Positions 26,792 through 34,026 of a stretch of DNA of 39,229 nucleotides are shown piece by piece. The notes beneath the pieces are model-generated. The model was not told the origin of the DNA, searched no databases, and saw only the letters and a program-made list of their open reading frames with translations. Where the stretch lies: NCBI GenBank assembly GCA_041165345.1, contig JBEANQ010000004.1:1-39229 (forward strand), given 5' to 3'. The DNA comes from JBBKWH01 sp041165345. Its GTDB lineage: Bacteria > Pseudomonadota > Gammaproteobacteria > Pseudomonadales > Moraxellaceae. The first letter of the stretch is position 1, and every line of letters starts with the position of its first letter. Both the position numbers and the translations under genes were made by a program.

Positions 26792-27647
26792 GCGTGATGC
26801 TCAACCGGTGCAAACAGCCCTTAGTATAGACCCTTGTGATGCCGACGCACGGCAACAGGCATTGCGTGCGGCGCTCGCGTCACAGTATGAAGCCAGCGCC
26901 ATTCGGTGGCTTGTACAGACCTCGTCCACCAGTGACATGCTTCGACAGCAGGCCATCAGCCAAACCGGGCCCATGCCTGCGGTGGTGGTTGCCAATCAAC
27001 AGCAGTCGGGCCGAGGGCAGTCGGGGCGCGTGTGGCAGTCTCCGGTTGGCAATTTATATCTGTCGTTTTTAACGCGGCTGGCCAGCCCCGTCCAAGGTCG
27101 ATTGGCGCTTGAAGTCGCACTGGCCGTGCTGGACATGCCCTTGTTGCAACAGGTGCCACAGGTGGGGGTCAAATGGCCGAATGACCTGCATCAACGTTGT
27201 GCCACAACGCCCCACACACCCGATGGCAGCGCCAAATGGGGCGGCATTTTGATTGAACCCGAAGGCGCTCACCACGTCATTATTGGTATTGGCATCAATG
27301 CCACTCGTATGCATGTCACCGACCAAGCCGTGACCGACCTTGCAACCCTGTGCCAACAACCAATTGATTTGGTCGAGCTTGCCGCACAAACCGTACAGGC
27401 ACTACAACGTGCCTGTACCACCTTTGACGCCCACAGCCCACACTTGATCGAGCGTTTTGCGGCGCGTGACCTATTGGCAAATCATGCCGTCGTGGTTCAG
27501 CATCCGGCGCATGCCGACCTTCACGGCATTGCCCAAGGCATTGATGACCAAGGTGCATTGCAAATAAAAACAACGTCAGGGTCGCATTGGCTGTATAGCG
27601 GCCATGTACGGCGGTGTGCAACTGCGGCCATGCCGCCGACGCCTTAA
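26784..27647 (+). CDS. birA: Biotin--[acetyl-CoA-carboxylase] ligase BirA (monofunctional)
   Basis: Attaches biotin to the carrier subunit of acetyl-CoA carboxylase through biotinyl-AMP. Seen: the STS substrate motif near 47-50, the adenylate loop GRGQSGRVW at 76-84, the VGVKWPNDL motif near 120-128 and WGGILIEP near 150. The 287-residue protein lacks the N-terminal winged helix of E. coli BirA, so it should not repress biotin genes. The ATG at 26784 is chosen; the frame opens further upstream, opposite the TSUP transporter gene, but that part does not resemble BirA. A GTG at 26808 is another possible start. coaX follows after 14 bases, the common birA-coaX pairing. Confidence 0.9.
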   Translation: MSTRDAQPVQTALSIDPCDADARQQALRAALASQYEASAIRWLVQTSSTSDMLRQQAISQTGPMPAVVVANQQQSGRGQSGRVWQSPVGNLYLSFLTRLASPVQGRLALEVALAVLDMPLLQQVPQVGVKWPNDLHQRCATTPHTPDGSAKWGGILIEPEGAHHVIIGIGINATRMHVTDQAVTDLATLCQQPIDLVELAAQTVQALQRACTTFDAHSPHLIERFAARDLLANHAVVVQHPAHADLHGIAQGIDDQGALQIKTTSGSHWLYSGHVRRCATAAMPPTP

Positions 27648-27661
27648 CAGGAACCTACGTT

Positions 27662-28390
27662 ATGCCAAAACTCTGGATCGATTTGGGCAATACTCGCCTT
27701 AAATATTGGCTCACCGCTGGCGATCACGTGCTGGCACACGGAGCTGAGCTACACCTGCAATCACCTGCCGATTTACTGCTTGGGCTGACCGACCGCTTTG
27801 TGGCATTTGCCCCAGAGACTGTTGGTATTTCATCGGTGTTAGATGCGACAGCCAATGCACGTTTGGCGCATACACTGGCACCACTGGGTGTACCGGTTCA
27901 ATTGGCACAGGTGCAACCGAGCTACCTTGGTTTAACCGCTGGTTATGACGACGCCAGTCGCTTGGGCATTGATCGCTGGCTACAGGTGTTGGCCTTGGCA
28001 GGGCAACAGCAGTCGGTGTGTGTGGTGGGCTGTGGGACGGCGCTCACCCTTGATCTGCTGGATCACCAACAGCATCACGGTGGCTTTATTCTGCCGAGCC
28101 TGTATTTGCAACGTGAATCCTTGGCGCAAGGCACACGGCGAGTTCAAGTGCCCGACGGCGCGTTTAATGATTTGTCGGCGGGTCGCTCAACCCAAGATGC
28201 TGTCCATCATGGCATTTTGTTGGGCTTGGTGGGCGCAATTGAAAAACTGTTGCGCCATGACCCTCACCGCCACATTGTGATGACGGGGGGCGATGCGCTG
28301 TTGATCAGTCGGTTTTTAGATTTGCCCAATCCATTGCGGATCGAGCCAGACTTGTTACTACAGGGGTTACGCCGTTACTTTGGTGACTGA
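27662..28390 (+). CDS. coaX: Type III pantothenate kinase CoaX
   Basis: Phosphorylates pantothenate, the first committed step of coenzyme A synthesis; the type III enzyme is not feedback-inhibited by CoA. Seen: the ASKHA-fold phosphate-1 motif DLGNTRLK at 6-13, SRLGIDRWLQ, the GCGTALTLDLL phosphate-2 motif near 121-131, and HGGFILPSL. 242 residues is typical of the short gammaproteobacterial forms. The ATG at 27662 has AGGA 8 bases upstream; an earlier GTG or ATG in frame lies within birA. It is followed by a strong terminator. Confidence 0.93.
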   Translation: MPKLWIDLGNTRLKYWLTAGDHVLAHGAELHLQSPADLLLGLTDRFVAFAPETVGISSVLDATANARLAHTLAPLGVPVQLAQVQPSYLGLTAGYDDASRLGIDRWLQVLALAGQQQSVCVVGCGTALTLDLLDHQQHHGGFILPSLYLQRESLAQGTRRVQVPDGAFNDLSAGRSTQDAVHHGILLGLVGAIEKLLRHDPHRHIVMTGGDALLISRFLDLPNPLRIEPDLLLQGLRRYFGD

Positions 28391-28412
28391 CTCACCGCAC
28401 CGTGCCCCCATA

Positions 28413-28438
28413 AAAAAACCCGCCGAAGCGGGTTTTTT
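28413..28438. terminator. Bidirectional intrinsic terminator between coaX and rpmA
   Basis: AAAAAACCCGC (28413-28423), loop CGAA, GCGGGTTTTTT (28428-28438). Read on the minus strand the loop is C(UUCG)G, an unusually stable tetraloop, so it should be especially effective for the rplU-rpmA transcript. Confidence 0.87.
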
Positions 28439-28462
28439 GAGATTTTTGCGCAATCTGTCCGA

Positions 28463-28723
28463 TTAGACAGCAGCGTCAACGATCACATAACGACGGCCAA
28501 ACGCGCCTTTAACGGCAAATTTGACGATACCGTCTGTTGTTGCAAACAGGGTGTGGTCACGACCCATGCCTACGTTGTTGCCTGCGTGGAATTCTGTACC
28601 ACGTTGACGAACAATGATGTTACCTGCAACGACTTTTTGGCCGCCGTAGACTTTAACACCGAGCATTTTTGGGTTCGAATCACGACCGTTCCGCGTGGAA
28701 CCGCCGGCTTTTTTATGTGCCAT
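28463..28723 (-). CDS. rpmA: 50S ribosomal protein L27
   Basis: Large-subunit protein whose N-terminal tail reaches the peptidyl-transferase centre. Seen: the canonical AHKKAGGSTRNGRDS opening without the cleavable N-terminal extension of Firmicutes, then VYGGQ, IIVRQRGTEFHAGNNVGMGRDHTLF split across the protein. 86 residues. It follows rplU after 30 bases in the standard rplU-rpmA operon and is ended by the terminator at 28413-28438. Confidence 0.97.
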   Translation of the reverse strand: MAHKKAGGSTRNGRDSNPKMLGVKVYGGQKVVAGNIIVRQRGTEFHAGNNVGMGRDHTLFATTDGIVKFAVKGAFGRRYVIVDAAV

Positions 28724-28753
28724 GAGAGTAGCTCCTTGGGCAAGTGCGTGAAA

Positions 28754-29065
28754 TTACAGGTTAATACCGGTAATTTTGATTTCGGTGAACCACTGACGAT
28801 GGCCCTGCTCTTTGTGGTAATGCTTACGACGACGATGCTTGACGATACGGATTTTCTCGCCACGGCCATGACCCAGCACTTCTGCGGTCACGCTTGCACC
28901 AGCAACGCTAGGCGCGCCGATTTGGATGTTGTCGCCATCCACAACCATCAAGACTTCAGCAAATGTCAGCGCTTCGCCGGTTTCCGCTTTGAGCAATTCA
29001 ACTTTCAAGTACTCGCCAACGGTCACACGGTGTTGCTTACCACCACTTTGAATCACTGCGTACAT
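28754..29065 (-). CDS. rplU: 50S ribosomal protein L21
   Basis: Large-subunit protein of 103 residues. Seen: MYAVIQSGGKQHRV at the start, and the basic KIRIVKHRRRKHYHKEQGHRQ block, both diagnostic. The ATG at 29065 is used because GGAG lies 6 bases before it; a TTG five codons earlier overlaps that site. First gene of the rplU-rpmA operon and divergent from ispB, the same order as in E. coli. Confidence 0.97.
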   Translation of the reverse strand: MYAVIQSGGKQHRVTVGEYLKVELLKAETGEALTFAEVLMVVDGDNIQIGAPSVAGASVTAEVLGHGRGEKIRIVKHRRRKHYHKEQGHRQWFTEIKITGINL

Positions 29066-29157
29066 AATGTACTCCAACATGCCCGTATTCGCCGTGTCAG
29101 CAAAGGAAAATGCTGCGCTTCAGACGGTCGTCACTGGGGGAATTTGCAAGGTGAAGG

Positions 29158-29186
29158 ATTGTAGGCAAAACGTCTAGAACTGGCAA
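29158..29186 (-). promoter_or_regulatory. Strong sigma-70 promoter for rplU-rpmA
   Basis: On the minus strand TTGCCA (plus 29181-29186), a 17-base spacer and TACAAT (plus 29158-29163), five of six consensus bases in each box. The leader would be about 85 bases, long enough for ribosomal-protein feedback, though no specific structure was identified. Confidence 0.65.
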
Positions 29187-29218
29187 GTTTTTTGCTGTTT
29201 TTTGCACCATCCGATACG

Positions 29219-29236
29219 GTCTCACCACGATGAGAC
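29219..29236. repeat. Inverted repeat between the rplU and ispB promoters
   Basis: GTCTCA (29219-29224) and TGAGAC (29231-29236) form a perfect 6-base inverted repeat with a 6-base centre, located between the two divergent promoter candidates. It could be an operator; no regulator can be named. Confidence 0.3.
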
Positions 29237-29265
29237 TGCGGACTGGCACATCATCGCTATGGAAG

Positions 29266-29293
29266 TTGTCATTGTAGGTCGATAGCATACAAG
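29266..29293 (+). promoter_or_regulatory. Candidate sigma-70 promoter for ispB
   Basis: TTGTCA (29266-29271), a 16-base spacer and TACAAG (29288-29293), about 60 bases before the ispB start. Consensus match only. Confidence 0.4.
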
Positions 29294-29353
29294 GGTTTTC
29301 GAATTGAACGGCCCGTTGTGGGCATGGCATCACGGTAAAGCATAGGTAGTGGC

Positions 29354-30337
29354 ATGGTAGATTTTAAGCACGACATTTTGGCAGTTGTTGCAGACGACTT
29401 TGCCGCAATGGATCATTTTATTCATACCGGTATTAACTCTAAAGTGCCGCTTGTGATGACCGTTAGCCAACATGTGGTCGAGGCAGGGGGTAAGCGGATG
29501 CGCCCTCTCATGTGCTTACTTGCTGCCCATGCTTGTCAGCCAGAACGCCAAGACGGTCATGACAAATCGATGCGGCTAGCCGCAATCATCGAAATGCTAC
29601 ATACCGCAACATTGGTACATGACGATGTGGTGGATGAATCTGGATTGCGTCGCGGCAGACCCACCGCCAATGCCACGTGGGACAACGCCACGGCGGTCTT
29701 GGTGGGTGACTTTTTGATTGCACGCTCCTTTGACTTACTGGTCAATCTGGAAAACTTTACCTTGATGAAGGATTTTTCGTCGGGGACTTGCGAGATTGCC
29801 GAGGGCGAGGTGTTGCAGTTGCAGCATCAACATAACCCCGACTCCACCGAAGCCGACTATTTGCAAATTATTTATGGCAAAACCTCACGGCTGTTTATGC
29901 TGGCAACCGAAGGCGCGGCCATTTTAAATGGCTGCACCGTGTATCGGCAGCCGTTGCGTGACTACGCCGCCCATTTTGGCAATGCGTTTCAGATCATTGA
30001 TGACATTTTAGACTACAGCTCGGACGCCGAAACTCTAGGCAAAAACATCGGCGATGACCTGATGGAAGGCAAGCCCACCCTGCCGCTGATTGCAGCCCTA
30101 CGCCTGACCCAAGGCGAACCCCATGCCCTGATTCGCAAAAGCATTCAAACCGGCGGCGTCGATCATCTGCAACAGGTGATTGCACTGGTGCATGACAGTG
30201 GCGCGTTAGCCTACTGCCGTGAGCGTGCCGCTGAAGAAACACAATTGGCAATTGCCGCGTTGGATGCCCTGCCCGCATCGCGCTACCGTGATGCCTTGGC
30301 AGGCTTGGCGACCCTTGCCCAAAGCCGCTTAAGCTAA
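29354..30337 (+). CDS. ispB: All-trans polyprenyl (octaprenyl/nonaprenyl) diphosphate synthase
   Basis: Builds the long isoprenoid side chain of ubiquinone by adding isopentenyl units to farnesyl diphosphate. Seen: the first aspartate-rich motif HDDVVDESGLRRG (90-101) and the second, IIDDILDYSSD (about 214-224), plus GGKRMRP near 45-51. 327 residues is close to E. coli IspB (323). Chain length (C40 or C45) cannot be fixed by eye. Divergent from rplU-rpmA as in E. coli. The gcr-family gene starts 3 bases after its stop, so the two are probably cotranscribed. Confidence 0.94.
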   Translation: MVDFKHDILAVVADDFAAMDHFIHTGINSKVPLVMTVSQHVVEAGGKRMRPLMCLLAAHACQPERQDGHDKSMRLAAIIEMLHTATLVHDDVVDESGLRRGRPTANATWDNATAVLVGDFLIARSFDLLVNLENFTLMKDFSSGTCEIAEGEVLQLQHQHNPDSTEADYLQIIYGKTSRLFMLATEGAAILNGCTVYRQPLRDYAAHFGNAFQIIDDILDYSSDAETLGKNIGDDLMEGKPTLPLIAALRLTQGEPHALIRKSIQTGGVDHLQQVIALVHDSGALAYCRERAAEETQLAIAALDALPASRYRDALAGLATLAQSRLS

Positions 30338-30340
30338 CCC

Positions 30341-32392
30341 ATGCTGACCTTTCACGATCTTCTCGATGACATGGCCAGCAGCATGGATCAGCCGCGTGCT
30401 GAGCTGCTGGTGTTATTGATTGATCGTTTACGTCCCGCATCGTGCCGTGATGCCGATGACACCCACCACCGTTTACGCCGCCTGATCGACACCTTAAAGG
30501 CCTCGCCGACACGGCGGCAGGTGCTGCACGATTATGTGTTGACCTTAATGAGTCAGTTTCATCAGGTCAGTTTGTATGCCGACAGCGGCATGTTGGGCAA
30601 TGAAGGGTTTTTTCCGGCCATGCGGCAACGGCTGATTCGGCGCGTGCTGCCGCCGGTTCGGCAACCCAATCAATTGCGTGATGTGTTTGAGCAATGTTTT
30701 CATCAGCCTTCTGATGCCCGTTGGGTCGCGTTGATTCAACCACAAGACTGGGCGGCGCTGTGGTCACTGTTTGATGCCCCAACCGGCCACACCACACAGC
30801 ACACGGCATTGCGACAAGTCTCACGCAATCGCATCCTAAGTGCACTCATGTTGGTGTCGTATCGCATCACTGCGATTGGTCTAGAACCCGCCTTGATTCG
30901 TGCATATCCCGCCATTAACGAATTTAAATCGCCTTTTTTGGCACAAAACCGCGAGATTATTGATTACGTCGAGGCAGAAAAAGCCCGTATTGAGCAAGAC
31001 GTTGCACAGCAGATGCAGCCGTTGCCCCTAGCCGACCCCAAACCGGCCTTGGTCATGTTGGATCAATGCAATGACATTTTGCAGCGAGTCAAGCGCAACA
31101 CCCGCAAGCAAGGCGTCACCATTGGTTTAACCAATCTGCTGATTCGCTTAGAGCAACACTTGGCACGGGTGACCCTGTTGTTTGACGTGCTGGACGCTGA
31201 CCCCAAACGCGTCCATACCGGACTCACTGCGCTGTTGCAATCGGTCACTTGCGCCCAACACGAACAAACCAGCGTGCGGGCACTGATGGCGATCAATACC
31301 GAACTGTTGGCGCGACAAGTCACCGAAAACGCCAGTCGTATGGGCGAACACTACGTCAGCACCGACCGCAGTGGCTTTTGGCGCATGTACCGGTCGGCAG
31401 CGGGGGCGGGGCTGATCATTGCCAGCATGGCAACTCTCAAAGTGCTGACGGGCCGCTTGGTGTTAGCCCCGTTTAGCCGTGCCGTGTTGTACAGCCTCAA
31501 CTACAGTTTTGGCTTTATGTTGATCCATGTGCTGCACTTTACTGTCGCCACCAAACAACCCGCCATGACGGCGGCAGCGCTGGCGGCTACGGTTCAACAC
31601 AGTTCGGGCAGCAGGCAAAATCAGTTAGAAAGCCTCGCCCAACTGGTGGTCAATATTATGCGCACGCAGTTTATTGCCATTTTGGGCAATATCTCGATTG
31701 CCATGCCCACAGGACTGTTGATCGCATGGGCATGGCACACGCAATGGCATGAACCGTTGCTCAGCGCCACCAAAGCGGCGACGGTGTTACATGATATTCA
31801 TCCGTTTCAGTCGCTGGCGCTGTTTCATGCGGCGATTGCAGGGGTGTGGTTGTTTATTGCCGGCCTGATTACCGGTTACTACGACAATTTGGCGGTCTAT
31901 CATCAGGTCGGTCCGCGCTTGCGGCAGCATGTGCGCTTGCAACGCTGGTTAGGGCAGCCTCGGCTAGACCGCATGTCCACTTACGTTGAAAACAACCTTG
32001 GTGCGTTGGCCGGTAATTTTTGGTTTGGTATCTTTTTGGGCAGCACCGGCACGCTCGGGTTTATCTTGGGGCTGCCCATTGATATTCGGCATATTGCGTT
32101 TGCATCTGCCAACTTGACCCAAGCGCTGTTTTGTCTAGAAAGCCCGCCCAGTCTTGGTTTGGTGCTGATCTCCTTTTTGGGTGTGCTGATGATCGGCATG
32201 ACCAACTTAATCGTCAGTTTTGGCCTGACCCTGTTTGTGGCCTTACGCGCCAGACGGGTGCAGTACGCGCAATGGCGACCCTTACTGCAATTGCTTTGGG
32301 CGCATTTTTTAACCCGTCCCTCCGATTTTTTTTGGCCGCCCAAGCCCGTCGATGCTGCGGCTGAACGCCGTCGCGATCACACCCGCGCCTAA
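30341..32392 (+). CDS. Gcr / 'site-specific recombinase' family integral membrane protein
   Basis: A 683-residue protein resembling the Neisseria Gcr family that databases call site-specific recombinase (Pfam SpecificRecomb). What is visible does not look like a recombinase: a soluble helical N-terminal half, then about six hydrophobic segments from residue 350 on (around 350-370, 380-405, 445-465, 495-515, 560-590, 605-640). No tyrosine- or serine-recombinase catalytic set is apparent. The true role is unknown. It lies 3 bases after ispB, suggesting a shared transcript and perhaps a membrane or quinone-related role, though that is inference. Base composition matches its neighbours. The ATG start has only a weak Shine-Dalgarno sequence. 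Confidence 0.7.
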   Translation: MLTFHDLLDDMASSMDQPRAELLVLLIDRLRPASCRDADDTHHRLRRLIDTLKASPTRRQVLHDYVLTLMSQFHQVSLYADSGMLGNEGFFPAMRQRLIRRVLPPVRQPNQLRDVFEQCFHQPSDARWVALIQPQDWAALWSLFDAPTGHTTQHTALRQVSRNRILSALMLVSYRITAIGLEPALIRAYPAINEFKSPFLAQNREIIDYVEAEKARIEQDVAQQMQPLPLADPKPALVMLDQCNDILQRVKRNTRKQGVTIGLTNLLIRLEQHLARVTLLFDVLDADPKRVHTGLTALLQSVTCAQHEQTSVRALMAINTELLARQVTENASRMGEHYVSTDRSGFWRMYRSAAGAGLIIASMATLKVLTGRLVLAPFSRAVLYSLNYSFGFMLIHVLHFTVATKQPAMTAAALAATVQHSSGSRQNQLESLAQLVVNIMRTQFIAILGNISIAMPTGLLIAWAWHTQWHEPLLSATKAATVLHDIHPFQSLALFHAAIAGVWLFIAGLITGYYDNLAVYHQVGPRLRQHVRLQRWLGQPRLDRMSTYVENNLGALAGNFWFGIFLGSTGTLGFILGLPIDIRHIAFASANLTQALFCLESPPSLGLVLISFLGVLMIGMTNLIVSFGLTLFVALRARRVQYAQWRPLLQLLWAHFLTRPSDFFWPPKPVDAAAERRRDHTRA

Positions 32393-32570
32393 GCGATGCT
32401 GAACCACAGCGCATGATCAGCCTTGTGTTTTTTGATCAACTAAAATCATTGTTTAGCATATTAAATAAATCCCTTACCCAGCCTTTTGCCAACAGCACAT
32501 ACAGCGTGTGACCGTTGATGACTGCCATGTAGTTTTTTGCAACAAAGCGGTTCAACGCTTGCATTTTTTC

Positions 32571-32586
32571 TGTACCAGTCAGTACA
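32571..32586. promoter_or_regulatory. Palindromic operator candidate 1 of the RND operon
   Basis: TGTACCAGTCAGTACA: arms TGTAC/GTACA with a 6-base centre. It shares 11 of 16 positions with site 2, whose start is 28 bases further on. The size and pattern suit a dimeric repressor such as a TetR-family protein. Confidence 0.45.
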
Positions 32587-32598
32587 CTCGAGCCAAAT

Positions 32599-32614
32599 CG
32601 TACTGATTAGTACA
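32599..32614. promoter_or_regulatory. Palindromic operator candidate 2 of the RND operon
   Basis: CGTACTGATTAGTACA: arms GTACT/AGTAC around GATT. It is directly upstream of the AT-rich TTATAT that could be the -10 of the efflux operon, a position where a bound repressor would block RNA polymerase. Confidence 0.45.
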
Positions 32615-32787
32615 TTTTATATGACCCGCATCGACGGATTATTTTTCCGGCGCGGGTGGCCTGTTGTTCACCTGATTGTTAGGTGTGTTAGCCCTCTGAT
32701 TCCTTTGAACCTGTTGCATCTTTAGCCCGTCATCTGCGCACCCACGCACCGTGTCAGCCTTGGTGCCAAGCCACGAGAGAAATTCTT

Positions 32788-34005
32788 ATGACCGATACGT
32801 CGTATCACCCCTCATTCACTGCCTTGGCATTGGTGTTGGCAATGACCGGCAGTTTGGTGGCCTGTAAAGCGGACGCCCCTGCCAACGCTGCCAGCGCACA
32901 AGGAGCAACCGCTGCCCCACCGCCACCAGACGTTGTGGTGGTGGTTGCGCAGACGCAACCGGTCGAGCGCAGCATTGAGCTGGCCGGTCGACTGCGTCCT
33001 TATCAAATCGCCGAGGTTCGGCCGCAAGCGTCAGGGATTGTGCTCAAACGCCTGTTTACTGAAGGCGAGAACGTCCAAGCCGGTCAAGCGCTGTATCAAA
33101 TCGACGCGGCCAGTTATCAAACCGCCGTCAACAGTGCCAAGGCGGCTGTGCAACGCGGTCAGGCCAACCTTGCCGCACTGAATATTAAAGCTCAACGCTA
33201 CAAGCAGCTGATTGGCATTAATGCGGTGAGCAAACAAGAATATGACGACATCATGGCGCAAATTGCCTTGGCACAAGCCGACCTGTCGGCCAGTCAAGCC
33301 AACTTGAGCAATGCACAAATTGGCTTAAATTATGCGATCGTGCGTGCGCCGATTAGCGGGCAAAGCGGCACGTCTACTGTCACCGCAGGGGCATTGGTCA
33401 CTGCCAGCCAAACCACGCCGTTGGTGACCATTCAGCAACTCGATCCGCTGTATGTGGACATCACCCAATCTAGCGCCGAGATGCTCAAGATGCGGCAAAG
33501 CATTGCCAATGGCAGTGTTGAACGCGACGGCAGTACCCACATTCGGCTGACCTTACCCGATGGCAGCACCTACCCGATTGCTGGTCGCTTGCAGTTTTCA
33601 AACGCCAGCGTCGATGAAACCACCGGTTCAGTCACCCTACGTGCGGTCATTGCCAACCCACAGCACTTGCTGTTGTCGGGCATGTACGTCAAAGCCTTGG
33701 TCAACCAAGGCACGCTCCCTGCGGCCATGCTGATTCCGCAACAAGCCGTCACGCGCACGCCGCAAGGTGAAGCCTCGGTCTTGGTGGTGGGCAGCGACAA
33801 CACCGTCAGTCAGCGGGTGATTCAAGCACCATACACCCAAGGCGACCAATGGGTGGTGACCAGCGGCCTGACGAGTGGCGAACGCGTCATCGTGGCCGGT
33901 AGCCAAAAAATCCGCCTGATGCCCAACATGCCTGCACCCAAGGTCAATCCGGTGATGGATCAAGCCGCGCCAAGCGCCACATCCACCGCACCGGCCAAGT
34001 CCTAA
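32788..34005 (+). CDS. RND efflux periplasmic adaptor (membrane fusion) lipoprotein, AdeI/MexA-like
   Basis: Periplasmic subunit joining the inner-membrane RND pump to the outer-membrane channel. Seen: a lipoprotein signal with lipobox LVAC, Cys26 being the lipidated residue; a barrel-sandwich/lipoyl half (RPQASGIVLKRLFTEGENV, Q-rich hairpin), a helical hairpin with KQEYDDIMAQIALAQADL, the second lipoyl half (RAPISGQSGTS) and the beta-barrel and membrane-proximal domains. 405 residues is typical (AdeI 416, MexA 383). GAGAGA lies 8 bases before the ATG. First gene of a three-gene operon; the pump follows after 21 bases. Function in drug or solvent export is inferred from the family. Confidence 0.93.
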   Translation: MTDTSYHPSFTALALVLAMTGSLVACKADAPANAASAQGATAAPPPPDVVVVVAQTQPVERSIELAGRLRPYQIAEVRPQASGIVLKRLFTEGENVQAGQALYQIDAASYQTAVNSAKAAVQRGQANLAALNIKAQRYKQLIGINAVSKQEYDDIMAQIALAQADLSASQANLSNAQIGLNYAIVRAPISGQSGTSTVTAGALVTASQTTPLVTIQQLDPLYVDITQSSAEMLKMRQSIANGSVERDGSTHIRLTLPDGSTYPIAGRLQFSNASVDETTGSVTLRAVIANPQHLLLSGMYVKALVNQGTLPAAMLIPQQAVTRTPQGEASVLVVGSDNTVSQRVIQAPYTQGDQWVVTSGLTSGERVIVAGSQKIRLMPNMPAPKVNPVMDQAAPSATSTAPAKS

Positions 34006-34026
34006 CCGTCGACAGGAGCTGCCGTT

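Larger units (their letters stand above)
32393..32787. other. 395-base intergenic regulatory region upstream of the efflux operon
   Basis: No convincing gene. The left part (32430-32470) is AT-rich. The middle holds two tandem palindromes (32571-32586 and 32599-32614), followed at once by an AT-rich TTATAT that could be a -10 (32617-32622). A further 5-7-5 inverted repeat, CACCT/AGGTG, lies at 32669-32685. No adjacent regulator gene accompanies the operon. A 62-codon open frame at 32537-32725 has no ribosome-binding site or recognisable features. Confidence 0.6.

Noticed and set aside
28553..29164. 203-codon plus-strand open frame
   Set aside because: It lies antisense to rpmA and rplU, which are unmistakable; no Shine-Dalgarno sequence and no family features.
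32537..32725. 62-codon open frame in the gap before the efflux operon
   Set aside because: No ribosome-binding site, non-ATG-like context, and it runs through the palindromes; more likely regulatory DNA.
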